Assembly: GCF_026230105.1 (NCBI RefSeq)
Contig: NC_079484.1
Coordinates: forward strand, 10,803,805 to 10,867,804
DNA from: Diorhabda sublineata
Lineage: Eukaryota > Arthropoda > Insecta > Coleoptera > Chrysomelidae
Direction of reading: 5' to 3'
DNA: 64,000 bases
How positions within the stretch are numbered: position 1 is the stretch's first letter; every line of letters begins with the position of its first letter. A program made the position numbers and the translations under genes. Shown here piece by piece: positions 10,819-21,179 of this stretch. The notes beneath the pieces were generated by a model. That model worked only from the letters and a program-made list of their open reading frames with translations, was not told where the DNA came from and made no database searches.

Positions 10819-11369
10819 TAAAAAAATTCATCATCTTCAAATTTAATGAGTGGACTTTTTCAAATGTTCAAATATCAACAATATGGCACACAGAAACAGT
10901 TACAAAAACACAAATAAAAAGCAAAAAGATAAGCGTGCAGCCAACGTCTATCGCAAGAAGGAAAACTTTAGCGAGTGAAAAAAGACGCTTCCACGCCGAA
11001 AGAAAAGTGCGAAACCTTGCAATAAAATGAAGCAAAGCCTCGCATTAAACGACAATAAATTTTCTAAGTAGTTTTCTTCTTAATTATGTTAAAGCTGATA
11101 TAATTCTACTACGTAATATATGTTTTTCATTCATTCAAAATTATTCAAAATATTACCATAATAATATGTTATACTTTCATCTCTTTATAGGTATTTGTTT
11201 ACTCATACGAATTTCAACAGCGCATTAGACCATATCAAACAACTGATATTGCACAGTATTGTGCAATAAGGCGCGTCCGATATAAACATAGGACGTGCAT
11301 TTCCACTGTGTAATAAGCTACGTCCGATACGAATATGCGTCCCGGAATTCATTGCAAGGCAACATTATT

Positions 11370-11665
11370 TTTTTTCCTAGCTCCTTTAATTTTTCTAGGC
11401 AATCCTAAAAGGGATTTGGATTTCATAATATTGAAGCTCACGTGCCCTCTTGGCTATTGGACACGATAATAATCTCTTGGCTATAGTTTCTCTGTAGATT
11501 GAACATTTTTCATTTGCATAAATTTCTGCTTAAATAATGCTTGGTTTTTTGCCCAGGCTTTCAGAGTGTTTGGTTCTGGGTCCGATCACTCCTATTCCAG
11601 TTCTGTCTGCCCTTTTAGATCCATCTGTATACTGTATATTGATAAACTTAGTATTGAGTTAAATT
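11370..11665 (-). mobile_element. LINE RNase H-domain remnant
   Basis: The minus strand reads 'YTDGSKRADRTGIGVIGPR', 'SESLGKKPSII.AEIYANE' and 'ETIAKR', the start of the RNase H domain in R1/Jockey/I-type LINEs (first catalytic Asp in YTDGSK, Glu in QAE.YA). One Gln codon is now a stop. It lies in P450 intron 2, just 175 bases from exon 2. Confidence 0.65.
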
Positions 11666-11840
11666 TCTTTTCAAAGCTAAGCTTTGTCATTTTTTTTTCT
11701 GCCACGCTTTACTGTAGTATGTGGAGAGGTGGGAGAATTAGAATCACGACAAACTGAGGCTTTAACCTTAACAAAACGTAAATCTTCTAGCCAATCTAGA
11801 AAAATATGAAAATCGATATGTTTTCACAATGTGAACTTAC

Positions 11841-11953
11841 TTCAAATTCTTCAGACCCAGAAATATTAGCAGAAGGAAACAAATTTGTTGCAGAGATATT
11901 GTACACCGGTCCGTATGTTTTGCCCCAGTGTCGAAGTGTTTTGAATACAGTTG
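11841..11953 (-). CDS. CYP4-like cytochrome P450, exon 2
   Basis: The 113-nt exon is read 11953 to 11841. The acceptor is CTTTTTTTCAG and the donor GTAAGT (11840-11835). It completes the Gly/Ala codon split after exon 1 and ends in phase 0. It encodes 'TVFKTLRHWGKTYGPVY' then 'SANISGSEEFE'. The 'YGPVY' block is the beta-1 strand following the proline hinge in P450s. Phase, strand and order with exons 1, 3 and 4 all agree. Confidence 0.82.
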
Positions 11954-12164
11954 CTGAAAAAAAGAAAAAATAAGTCCTAGATATATTGGTAATCGTATAA
12001 AATATTCACACCAATAACCTATTCTAACAATGATTTAAAAGTAAAAGTAAAAACATAAATGTGAATATAGCGATAAACTATTGAAATTAATATTAACAAT
12101 AAAAGTTACTGTATCTGGAAACTATTCCATACATTTTTTAACTTGGCTTTTATTAACCATGTTT

Positions 12165-12415
12165 TTCAGCGCAATACAATGGAACAATGACATCCAGGAT
12201 GCAGTGAGATGGGCAAGAAATCGGCGAAAGGGATGGAGAGACCACGTGGACAGAGTATCAGATGAGAGGTTGGCAAAGATTGCAGAGCAAGAAAAACCAA
12301 ATACAAGATGTATGAAAGCTAGTCATCATCATCCCAGCTTCAGCTAGGCAACCATTACGCAAAGACAAGACTAAGTCTTAACGTACGATGAAGAAAAAGA
12401 AGAAGACAATGGAAC
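12165..12415 (+). mobile_element. LINE 3' end with GAA-rich tail
   Basis: A short open frame reads 'WNNDIQDAVRWARNRRKGW' then 'RDHVDRVSDERLAKIAEQE', resembling the extreme C-terminus of RTE-type LINE proteins. It is followed by about 100 bases of 3' UTR and an A/GAA-rich tail. The last part matches 1-145. It lies in P450 intron 1. Confidence 0.6.
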
Positions 12416-12633
12416 TCCTGAATGAAAAAACTTTCATATCTGCCTGTTTCAGAGTCAATAAAGGCGTTTCGAGATTACTGAATCCACTAATCTAAGTCTC
12501 AGATGTCGAAAATTGGTACTTTTTACCAATAATTTAGATGTTTATAAAAACATATCATTTTTCATAGAAAATATATATTTTTCTCGAATTATTGGAGAAT
12601 CAAAATAACTCATCCTAAACTAAACTAATCGTA

Positions 12634-12651
12634 GCTAACCTAACCTAACCT
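12634..12651. repeat. Short CCTAA run
   Basis: Three CCTAA-type units, the complement of the insect telomere repeat TTAGG. Too short to be more than an interstitial trace. Confidence 0.5.
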
Positions 12652-13079
12652 GTAAATGGGTACGTTCTTCGATTTGCTTAACAAAAGCAGGATACAGTAA
12701 AAGAAAGTTGAATAAATAAGAACCAGAAGAACAATTATTTTTGTTTTTTTTCCTGCTGTTCCTCTTTGCTCTCTTCTGCCAAGCTCTTACCTCCTAAAAA
12801 TAGAAGATTTTATTCCATAGATACAATACAAAAAGTCAATTATGGATTGGTCTACTAATAACCAAGAATATTTTCTCCTCTTCGAATCCGTCGAATTTCT
12901 ATCTGTAGTGAATGGAGTCCATATCACACGAAAAAGTGACAGGTGGCCTACGTCCGATCACGATCATGACAAAGAAAAAAACATTTGTAAATACATTCAA
13001 ATGGATTCAGTTCAGCTGAAAGATTTGTGAAGTGAGATATCTTTTCATAAACTACCGTCCTACTGGCATCTTACATAAC

Positions 13080-13525
13080 ACACAGAAAACAATATGTACG
13101 AGTAATTTATGGAAACAGAATCTCAGATTTATGCAGTATATACAATGGCATCCCTCAAGGATCTATTTTGGGCCCACTCCTATTTATCATATTTGTTAGT
13201 GATAACTTTTTTTATATTATTTGCAGATGTTACCACAACCTGATCAGATGGTACAAAAGTGAGTGATAGCACTTTATTAAATCAGTGGTTCACGGCTTAT
13301 AAATTGAAACTAAAAGAGAATAAAACAAAACATCTCCTCTTTAGTGTGGTCAAATGGACTATGGAATCGATGCCACTATTAGGCATTTATTTGGATACCA
13401 ATTCAAGTTAAGCACCTCATATTGATCACCTTTGCTCAAAATTAACGAGTCAAATCTTTGTAATTCAGCAGGTGAAATCTTGCATACCTATTTAGTTATT
13501 GAAAACTAAACTGTCAATATTGTCA
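13080..13525 (+). mobile_element. LINE reverse transcriptase fragment
   Basis: The plus strand shows the RT block 'YNGIPQGSILGPLLFIIFVS' (RT motif B), then 'LFADVTT' (motif C, FADD with the second Asp lost), 'LLNQWFTAYKLKLKENKTK' and 'LLGIYLDTN'. Order and spacing are those of a Jockey/CR1-type LINE. Frameshifts occur near 13215 and 13250. It lies in P450 intron 1. Confidence 0.65.
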
Positions 13526-13810
13526 TATTGGGAACGTGGCAATAAAACACCAAATTGGACTAACTTCAATATATTTTCCGAGCTTTCGAATACTAATGTA
13601 TTCATCGTCTGGGACTGAAATTATGGTTACATACAATATAGGAAATATGTAAAAAAAATAATGTAAGTCCTTACTTACAATAATTAATTAAGATTTTTGG
13701 TTTTGAATCGTATTAATTCTAGTAAAAATTTTGAATTCATAGGTTTCAAAATTGTTCAATGTTCAAATTGACGTTGATAGAAATATTGATTCTGGTTACT
13801 ATAGGAATAT
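13526..13810. repeat. Half-unit of a foldback repeat (family 2)
   Basis: This stretch matches 17159-17440 and, inverted, 17440-17672. Shared blocks include CAATAAAACACCAAA, GTATTCATCGTCTGGGAC, GTAAAAATTTTGAATTCATA and TGACGTTGATA. It carries a hammerhead-like motif on the minus strand (13577-13614). Confidence 0.65.
13577..13614 (-). ncRNA. Hammerhead-like motif, family 2
   Basis: Read on the minus strand: stem I TCC / GGA, core CAGACGA plus one extra T, stem II GAATAC - ATTA - GTATTC, GAAA, self-complementary AGCT, then C. The order is that of a hammerhead ribozyme, but the core has A where the consensus CUGANGA has U and one extra base precedes stem II. Activity is doubtful. Confidence 0.35.
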
Positions 13811-14679
13811 ATATATTAGGACAATCATAATATATAGGTACATGTACGATGTGGCTGGCAGTATTTACTAAACTAACTTTTAATGTACTCATGTATATTA
13901 ATGGTATCAAAAAACTATCTATTTATGAAACTAATCCAAACTATTTAAATGCAATATATTTTTTTCGAAAATTGAACAGTGATTCTTCACAATAGCAGTT
14001 TTTCAACAACACAAAACCTTATGGTTACTCCTTTTATCCAAAAATTGAAATTTACGCAAACAGTTTTCTCCTGTTAAATTTGATTCCGAAATGTAAATTT
14101 ACTGACTTCAACTGTTTCTTTTTTCTTAAAAACGCCATAATACACGAAATGTGAAAAGTCCCCTACGATTGCAATAAATTTAATCTTAGATATATTGTTA
14201 TTGATATAAAATATTTTATTATAATGAAATTTAACATTCTTACCAATTGCCTATTATAATTATTTATCATTATCTCTGTTTCATTTTTAGATCATCACAC
14301 ACAAACAATATTTTAAGAGTAAAAGTAAAAAAACACAAATGTCAATATACCGAATTAATGAAACATTCTTAACAATAAAAGCCATCGATCCCACATTTAC
14401 AAAAAAACGCCCTCGTAACTTTGTATTATACTTGTTTATCACGAAAAAGTTTATTTCCTACAAGGTATCGCAAAAGAAAGATCACATTTGAAAAACCAAT
14501 TATGAGAAAAGTAAAAAGTTGACTGAAACATTGTATGTTATATATTAGAATCCATTGGTTAGGAATTTATTTCTCAAAAATAACATCGTCAAAACGTAAG
14601 CGGCTGCGCTCACTTATCGCTCATTTAATCGAACACTGAAATTTCCTATGGCTGTTATTTCGTGACAGATATTTTCTTA
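13811..14679. other. Intronic AT-rich stretch without recognised features
   Basis: No coding or structured signal stands out. It lies in P450 intron 1. Confidence 0.4.
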
Positions 14680-15430
14680 ATTATGCCAGGGAGATCGACT
14701 TAAACTTTAGTGTGAAATCGGGACTGCATTGAGGCCAACACATGTCACTTCTCTTGAAGATCAATTTGGCAAGAAAAATTTGGCGAAATCGTGTGAGATC
14801 TATTGGACGTGTATGAAGTTCCTTCGTCCAGCTGAAACCATGTGCTTTGGCTATAACCATCAATACTATGCAATTCAGGTACGCAGAAGTCATCTAACAT
14901 TCGCAGATAACGCTTAGAATTCACTGTGACTGTGCGTAACTGTGCCCTTCCATCTTCAAAAGATTGAGGGCTTATAATTCCCAACGCTTACATCGCAGCC
15001 CATACATTCACCTTAGGCTAATGTGATGATTTCTGAGGTTTGTGTTTTGGATAGTAGCGGCAATTTTGCTTGTTGACGTTACAGATCAGATGAAACTGAG
15101 CTTAATCGAAAAACAAGATGTTAGTAAACGTTAGAAAGCGATAAATCATCCTGTTCATTGAGTCCCTCACAAGCATCCTGAAGCTTAATTACTTGCACCA
15201 GCTGAATTTTGTGATGGCAGCCCCATCTTTGTGTAAAATGCGAAAAAAAAATGATTCATTCACGTTTAAATCACACTTCCGAATAGACAAGCCATGCTCG
15301 TCACGAACGGACCGTGAAATACTATCTATGTTTTCGCCCCTTCGATCTATCTTCCAATCACGAGCGCTTGGTGCATTATTTAAGTGGCATATCTACGGGC
15401 TAAAGTCGTCAAATTACCTTTTTTTGTAAA
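14680..15430 (-). mobile_element. Decayed mariner of the DD41D-like group
   Basis: Minus-strand pieces in protein order are: 'FFRILHKDGAAITKF' (15250-15200), 'AQFHLICNVNKQNCRYY' (15110-15040), 'VNVWAAM' (near 15000), 'GIISPQSFEDGRAQLRTVTV' and 'YLRMLDDFCVPELHSIDG' (14985-14850) and 'STWFQLDEGTSYT'. They follow the same order as the transposase at 5182-6265, including the second catalytic region (QLDEGTSYT for QQDGATAHT). Stops and frameshifts are numerous, so this is an older relative. It lies in P450 intron 1. Confidence 0.65.
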
Positions 15431-16130
15431 AAACTCACACACGCACAACGCACGTCCACTACACTGAACTTTCTTTTAAGATATCTTGTACAAAATTACC
15501 ACCAGAACGAATAATATTAATCAAAAATATATATTATATAGAAAAGACGTGGAGTACATAGGTGAATATTCTGAATGATACTATTATGTTCTACTGCTAG
15601 TGATAATATTCTCAACAGATTATTTAAATGGTGTGGAGATTGCATCCTATCGGACGATAAAACTATCTTCGACAACAAGTTCTAACCAGTTGGCTCATTT
15701 TTCACATTCAACTGTTATATCCAATATCAATTTTAGCAATTAAATCCCGTGTTTCTCATCTTAACTGTCTCATCTTCACATTCCTGCTAACTTCAAAGAT
15801 ATTAAATAGATAGATTTAAACATTTCATGACCTTTTACGACCTTTTTTCTCAACTTAAAGAGAAACATATTGTTAATACGTTGTACGAGATCACACACTG
15901 CAAAGACAATCTTATTAAAGTGGCTATAGAATATGTAGATGTAGAAGTTAAAATAGATGTGTCGTAAGTAATTTTTGTTATAAAAACTGAGAACTAATTC
16001 ACCATATTCTCTAAAATGAAACGAGAAGGAAATAGCAAAATTAATGCTCCCTACTAGTATATTTAAATATGGATTTTTAAATGTAGCTACCACTTCTATA
16101 CGCAGTTGAATACAAGGCAATTTGTCTTAC
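15431..16130. other. P450 intron 1, 5' portion
   Basis: No gene can be supported. A minus-strand frame at 15776-16120 follows a good acceptor-like tract near 16010 and starts 'EYGELVLSFYN', but it does not match the expected P450 block and the true exon 2 is at 11841-11953. Confidence 0.4.
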
Positions 16131-16296
16131 CTCTACCCGTCTGCAAATGAACTAAATGTTTCAAAAAAAATTTGCTAGGTGGACCAGGTAATGCATGTAA
16201 TAATGTTAAGATACGTAACCTTTCTTTCACAAGTAACAGTACATGTATTATTCCATATAATGACACAACTATTCCTACACACCACAACAAAACCAT
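16131..16296 (-). CDS. CYP4-like cytochrome P450, exon 1 (start of gene)
   Basis: The 166-nt exon runs from ATG at 16296 to a phase-1 donor (GTAAGAC at 16130). It encodes a hydrophobic signal anchor 'MVLLWCVGIVVSLYGIIHVL' that would hold the enzyme in the ER membrane, a basic stretch (KERLR), and the proline-rich hinge 'LPGPPSKFFL' that precedes the globular domain in all microsomal P450s, ending 'LQTGRG'. The start is the first Met before the anchor. Exons 2-4 continue in phase at 11953, 6808 and 6656. The exon has the same length and phase as the one at 21859-22024, which supports a tandem duplication. Confidence 0.87.
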
Positions 16297-16427
16297 TGTA
16301 CTGTAAATTAAATGTGAAAACTATGTAGATAAAAAAATAATAATGACTACGCTGAAATTTATCAAAAATTCTTTGAGTACATTAGATAAAACTTGATTAA
16401 TCGGATCAGTTGATTGAAATTTTTAGG

Positions 16428-16430
<3 letters not shown>

Positions 16431-16488
<58 letters not shown>
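16431..16488. repeat. (TA)n microsatellite
   Basis: About 29 TA units, 135 bases upstream of the P450 start codon. Confidence 0.95.
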
Positions 16489-16490
<2 letters not shown>

Positions 16491-16917
16491 ATAGTACCTA
16501 CTGAGGTATGATCTGAATTGGTCTTATCATACTTAGGCGCATTTTAACACGTGTTTAGTTTAAGTTTTAGCCTCAAATGCCAGTTTAAACTACATAATCG
16601 CCTTTTTCACGTTTTATAGATGGCGTTTATCGACAAACTCCGGCTTAAACGGTACCGTCGTTCTTGGGATAGTTTAAACTTTAGTTTAATATGAAACTGA
16701 GAATTCCCAGCCCCCAATATATTTTTTTCGAATTATTCACGTTCTTACGATATCAACTTTTGTGGAGGATTTCAATTTTTCTAAAATGACTGAAAATTCC
16801 ACTTCATATTTAATGGAGTCGATAATGATGTGATACACTCACTGCTAATGTATTAAGAGGTGAATAGAATTCAAGCTTAATGGAAGCAACTCAGCTGGAA
16901 TTTTTGAAAACACTAAT
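16489..16917. other. Upstream of P450 gene, no gene seen
   Basis: The stretch contains repeated AGTTTAAAC-type words (16560-16690), some of them palindromic (GTTTAAAC), but no gene. Confidence 0.35.
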
Positions 16918-17090
16918 TGCAATACCACTACACCAACACTCACAATTACACTGCCTGACGAGCGTTTCGATCACCAAGTTCTTATCTTCAGAGACTGAAG
17001 GGAAACTGCTTCTCTGAAGACGATAAATTGGTTATCGAAGCACGCATCAGGAAGTGTAATTGTGAGTGTTGGTGTGATGGTATTGTGAAT
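16918..17090. repeat. Foldback repeat (family 1) with hammerhead-like arms
   Basis: Two inverted arms (about 16918-16998 and 17000-17090) end in ACACCAACACTCACAATTAC and its complement, and are joined by a few bases. Each arm holds the GATAAC-TTG-GTTATC hairpin and GAAAC core; see 17009-17054. Related units are at 35771-35923 and 59655-59815. Confidence 0.7.
17009..17054 (+). ncRNA. Hammerhead-like motif, family 1
   Basis: Stem I TTCT / AGGA (one G-U pair), CTGAAGA plus extra C, stem II GATAAA-TTG-GTTATC, then GAAG and CACGCATC. It is a decayed version of the better copies near 35.8 and 59.7 kb. The left arm (16950-16998, minus) is similar but more damaged. Confidence 0.35.
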
Positions 17091-17209
17091 AGTGTGTTCG
17101 GTTTCATTAAAATAGTGAATTGTAACGAAGTCTTTTCCAGCTATATTATGAGACCTTTCATTGGGAAAGTGGCAACAAAACACCAAAGTGGACTAACTTT
17201 AATATATTT

Positions 17210-17247
17210 TCCAAGCTTTCGAATACTTATGTATTCATCGTCTGGGA
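17210..17247 (-). ncRNA. Hammerhead-like motif, family 2
   Basis: Read on the minus strand: TCC / GGA stem I, CAGACGA+T, GAATAC - ATAA - GTATTC, GAAA, AGCT, T. The stem II pairing is perfect. It differs from 13577-13614 in the loop and in the residue after AGCT, both of which leave the pairing intact. Confidence 0.35.
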
Positions 17248-17580
17248 CCGAAAACTACAATATAAGAAATAAGTATAAATGTATAACAATAATAAAATTT
17301 CACTTACAATAAATATATGAGATTTAACTTTAAGTTGTATAAATTCTTGTAAAAATTTTAAATTCATACGAGTCCAAAAAGTGACGTTGATAAAAGTATT
17401 GATTAATTGAAATATTGCTTCTGGTTACAATAGCAATTTTTATCAATTTTTAATTGGTTAGATTATAAATAACCTTGAATTGACCTGGTCAATTTAAATT
17501 TTGAATTTTGAAACCTATGAATTCAGAAATTTTTACAAAAATCAATACAATTCAAAACCACCGAAAATATAAATTAATAA

Positions 17581-17622
17581 TTTCCCAGACGATTAATAGA
17601 TAAGTATTCGAATGCTCGGAAA
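17581..17622 (+). ncRNA. Hammerhead-like motif, family 2, damaged
   Basis: Stem I TTTCC / GGAAA (5 bp), CAGACGAT, then stem II with mismatches (TAATAG vs GTATTC), GAAT, GCTC. The longer stem I compensates little for the broken stem II. Confidence 0.3.
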
Positions 17623-17679
17623 ATATAATAAAATTAGTCCACTTTGGTGTTTCAATGCCACGTTCCCAATAAGAAAACG

Positions 17680-17816
<137 letters not shown>

Positions 17817-17825
17817 AAATATATC

Positions 17826-19508
17826 AAAATCTAGGTCGCAGGCGACCTGCACACGATCTGCTAAAACAAACAATAATAGTGAACAATATAGACATTTCAA
17901 TAGTGAGCGAACCGAATAAAATCCTCATAAAAGACTCAAAATGGTACGTTGATGAAAATTTTGATGCAGCTATAGGCATTACCAATAACGATATTCGTGT
18001 CCTAAATAGCGTACGAGGCAAGGGCTTCGTGTGGATTGAATACACAGAATTAGTCGTTTTTAGTTGTTACATATCACCTAACCTTACATTAGAAGTATTC
18101 GGAATAATTCTGAACCAACTCAAAGACGCCATTGGAACGCGCAATAAGAAATGCTTAATAGCTGGAGATTTTAACGCGAAGGCGGCAATATGGGGGTCGA
18201 TTGAAAATGACAAAAGGGGTGATATGTTGTCTGAATGGGCCGCAGGCCTAGATTTGGTTTCACTAAATCATGGAAATACTCCTACTTTTTCCCGAGGAAA
18301 CAGTTCATCACATATAGATGTCACCTTTGTCTCAAATGATATAAACAAAATGTTTGGGAGTTGGCAAGTACTGGACCAAGAAACATTGTCTGATCACAAT
18401 TACATCTTCTTTGAGATACCGTCTTTAGAAACACAAAAAGTAGCTCCTGAAAAAATTATTAAAGGATGGAAAATAGAAGAAAAGAAAATCCAATACTTCA
18501 TATCTGAGATAAAACAAAAAATACGAGAAGAAACAGACACCCTAAACCCTCAAGGTCTCATGGCGGCTATTAAAAAGGCTTGTCAACGCACATTTCAGCC
18601 CACATACAACTATTGTGGAAAGAGAAAACCAGTATACTGGTGGTCATCACAGATCAGTGAGGCCAGAAAAGAATGCCTTTGTAAAAAGAGATACATGACA
18701 CGTGCAAACAGATTATCCGGAAGCACAGTCGAAGAAAGAGAGAAAGCAAGAGCCGAATATAAAGAAAAAAGAAATTACTTGAAAAAAATGATAAAAGATG
18801 CGAAGAAACACTCCTGGAAAACTGTTATAGAGGAAGTTCAAAACGATGTTTGGGGAAAAGGCTACCAAATAGTGACAAAAAGATTTCTACTAAGATCGAA
18901 AACAGAAATCTCACAGGATATCATACTTAAGGAAGCAAGTGGACTATTTCCAAAATATGAAATAACCACCTGGCCACATATTGACATGGTGAGGACAGAT
19001 ATAATACCATGGACACAGGAAGAACTTGTAACGGCAGCAAATAAAATAAAACCACAGAAGGCGGCTGGACCAGATAAGCTATCACCAGAGATAACTAAGT
19101 GTGTAGTGAAATACCTGCCAGAAAAGTGCCTCGATGTGATGAACAGACAACTGTATGCAATATATAGAAGCAAGAGGAGGTTTTAGCAACTCTCAGTTTG
19201 GGTTTCAGAAAGGTATTTCCCCTGTGGATTCACTAGCTAGAGTTCTAGAAATCGCAAAAGAAGCAAAACATGTGGCATGGGCAAACCGTAAGATATGCTT
19301 ACTTGTAACGTTAGATGTAAGAAATGCATTCAACTCCGCACCATGGAGAGGAATAGCTGACAGCTTGAAAAAGCGAAACATATCGCCATACCTAATGCGC
19401 ATGATCACAAGTTATCTAACGGACCGGACACTACTTGTAGGTAATACCATTATGGAAGTAACTTGCGGTGTCCCACAGGGCTCGGTACTTGGCCCTCTCC
19501 TTTGGAAC
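17826..19508 (+). mobile_element. R1-clade LINE fragment: endonuclease and partial RT
   Basis: A long open frame (to 19186) encodes an apurinic-type endonuclease: it starts 'RRRPAHDLLKQT', then 'NIDISIVSEPNKI', 'CLIAGDFNAKAAIWGS' (catalytic GDFN), 'HIDVTFVS' and 'TLSDHNYIFFEI' (catalytic SDH). A linker with 'WWSSQISEARKE' leads to 'KAAGPDKLSPEI', the beginning of the RT. After an internal deletion near 19150-19160 the frame shifts and RT resumes with 'ARGGFSNSQFGFQKG', 'LLVTLDVRNAFNSAPW' (motif A Asp) and 'CGVPQGSVLGPLLW' (motif B). It stops abruptly at about 19508, where antisense mariner sequence begins, so the YADD motif is missing. The 5' side is cut by a TA microsatellite. R1-clade LINEs move by target-primed reverse transcription; this copy cannot. 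Confidence 0.88.
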
Positions 19509-20400
19509 TTTGGAAGTCTAGGGGTATTGAATCCGGTGACCTAGGTGGCCACTCCATCATCTGCCCCCTTCTACCTATCCAACGAGCGGGGAATGTTTCG
19601 TTTAAAAATTGTCGGACAGGCATAGCATAGTGTGGGGGAGCTCCGTCTTGTTGAAATACCAGTAAATCTTCGGAAAGGTTATCATCATTTTCTATTATTG
19701 TTGTAATACGTGGATCAACCCCTTCCCTGAGTAACTCAAGATATGATTCACCATTTAAATTTCCGTTGATGAAGAAAGGTCCGACAATGTGGTCACCTAG
19801 GATACCACACCAAAAGTTTAACTTTTGGGGATGTTGTTTATGGAATTCACACATAATATGTGGATCACTTTCAGCCCAATATCTACAATTATGCCTACTT
19901 ACTAAGCCATTTAATGACCATGAGCATTCATCAGAAAAGCAAATATTGTTTAACAATTGTGGATTGTTATTGATAATTTGCGTCATTGATTCGCAAAACT
20001 CTAGACGATGATCAAAATCATCTTCATTCAACTCGTGCACCAACTTAACTTTGTATGGGTGGTACTTGAATTTATGTAGAACTCGGAAAACTGTAGAAGA
20101 TGAAACACCGATCGCTCTACTTATTGTTGACAACGATTGGGGTTGTTGAGCCTCTAAGCTGACTTGCCCTAAAATTGCCACTTGGATTGCTTCGTTATTT
20201 ACGAGTCCCTCTCGCTTATGCACTTTATTGCAAACAGACCCTGTTGTGGTAAATTTCTCCATCAGTTAAATTACATACTTATGAGTTGCATGTCTTCCGT
20301 CATGTAATTCGTTAAATATTCTAGCAGCAGCTCTTGCACAATTATTATTTTGGTAGTATAAACCTACAATTTCAATTCTTTCTTGCAAAGAGTAAACCAT
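19509..20400 (-). pseudogene. Mariner-like transposase, copy 1 (truncated)
   Basis: The frame starts at ATG 20400 and runs on the minus strand. A TAA at about 20270 replaces a CAA (Gln) codon present in copy 2 ('KYVIQLMEKF'). From there it is open: helix-turn-helix region 'SLSTISRAIGVSSSTVFRVL', 'ICFSDECSWSLNG' (first Asp), 'VFQQDGAPPHYAM' (second Asp), and 'EWPPRSPDSIPLDF' (third Asp, with LT changed to SI). The last 60 or so residues are absent. It is a dead copy because of the stop and the truncation. Confidence 0.85.
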
Positions 20401-20521
20401 TTCAGAGAAACAAAATAAATAATGTATCAAATTACACTATCAATAGTGACTACAAATTCTAGTTGACAATGTCAAATTTTAATAAAAAGTAGAGTTTTTT
20501 GTTGTTTGGATTTTTTAAGTA

Positions 20522-20913
20522 GAATAAATAGCACAGTTAAAAAGATTAAAGGGTTTGAACTGTTGTACAACCCATTTTAGTACAGGCAAATAAGGTGAAA
20601 GTAAATAATAAGTAAAATTTGTGCTCTTAAAAGAAAAATTGTTTATCTCATAAACTAACCACTTTAACCTACAAGTATTATACATTTTTGAAATCAGCTC
20701 AAAGAGGAGTATCCAAATTTTACATAAAAAATATGACAAGTAATTTAAAAAAATAAAGGGGATGCTGCTAGGGATGAGGGGGTGGCTTTTCCAGTAAGTT
20801 TAAATAAACCATAATGCTTGCCCCTTCCAACATAAATTGACGTGTTTTTGGATTTTTTCTAAATACCAGTATTACAAAAGTTATTAAAGGTGGATACTTT
20901 TAACTGAAAAGCA

Positions 20914-20916
<3 letters not shown>
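20522..20916. repeat. Long terminal inverted repeat of mariner copy 1
   Basis: About 395 bases nearly identical to the right terminal repeat of copy 2 (40742-41136); ends AAAAGCACTG. Confidence 0.9.

Positions 20917-20981
<65 letters not shown>
20917..20981. repeat. (TA)n microsatellite at mariner end
   Basis: About 32 TA units directly abutting the mariner terminus, the same arrangement as at 39066-39131. Confidence 0.95.
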
Positions 20982-20983
<2 letters not shown>

Positions 20984-21179
20984 TTTGAAATCCCATGTGG
21001 TTTTGGTATAGTATTTGTTTTGACATAAATTTTTTTAAAATATTTGTGGAGGTTTGTGGAGTTATATGGTAAACCATATATTATAGGTGGTAAGGCATTG
21101 TTAATTTTAAATTTTTTTGCATCTGATGGCGAAATAAAAAGTTGTTCTTCCCAAAATCGAATTAGATTATTATTTTATT

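Larger units (their letters stand above)
8977..11275 (+). mobile_element. MULE-like DNA transposon with palindromic ends
   Basis: The two ends carry inverted, related sequences: at about 8995-9030 'GATACTGCACAG' followed by TTGTGCAATATCAGTCGTTTG, and at about 11238-11275 the inverse, including CAAACAACTGATATTGCACA then TTGTGCAATA. Within each end TGCACA and TGTGCA form a second, smaller palindrome. Between them lie an N-terminal reading frame (9104-9217), a nested RTE LINE (about 9330-9810) and a C-terminal SWIM-domain frame (10131-10818). Mutator-like elements with SWIM fingers have this general layout. The whole sits in intron 2 of the P450 gene. Confidence 0.55.
17159..17672. repeat. Foldback repeat (family 2), both arms present
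   Basis: The outer parts 17159-17253 and 17577-17672 are inverted copies of each other (CACCAAAGTGGACTAA / TTAGTCCACTTTGGTG, then AAGCTTTCGAATACTTAT / AAGTATTCGAATGCTC). Internal sequence also matches in inverted form (AATTTTAAATTCATA vs TATGAATTCAGAAATTT). It is therefore a roughly 510-base palindromic element without coding capacity. Hammerhead-like motifs are at 17210-17247 (minus) and 17581-17622 (plus). Confidence 0.75.
19509..20916 (-). mobile_element. Mariner-like element, copy 1, 3' end missing
   Basis: This copy has the same family as 39141-41136, in opposite orientation. Its long terminal repeat of about 395 bp (20522-20916, ending GCACTG next to a TA repeat) and 5' leader match copy 2 closely. 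The other end is missing: homology stops inside the transposase at about 19509, joined to the LINE. A (TA)n tract follows directly at 20917. Confidence 0.85.

Noticed and set aside
15776..16120. Candidate P450 exon 2 after an acceptor near 16010
   Set aside because: Only 'EYGELV' loosely fits, whereas the exon at 11841-11953 matches the expected block and joins exons 1 and 3 in phase.
17028..17312. Frame starting MVIEARIRKCNCECWCDG
   Set aside because: It is translated foldback repeat (family 1) and its cysteines come from the GTGAGTGTTGG repeat, not from a protein domain.
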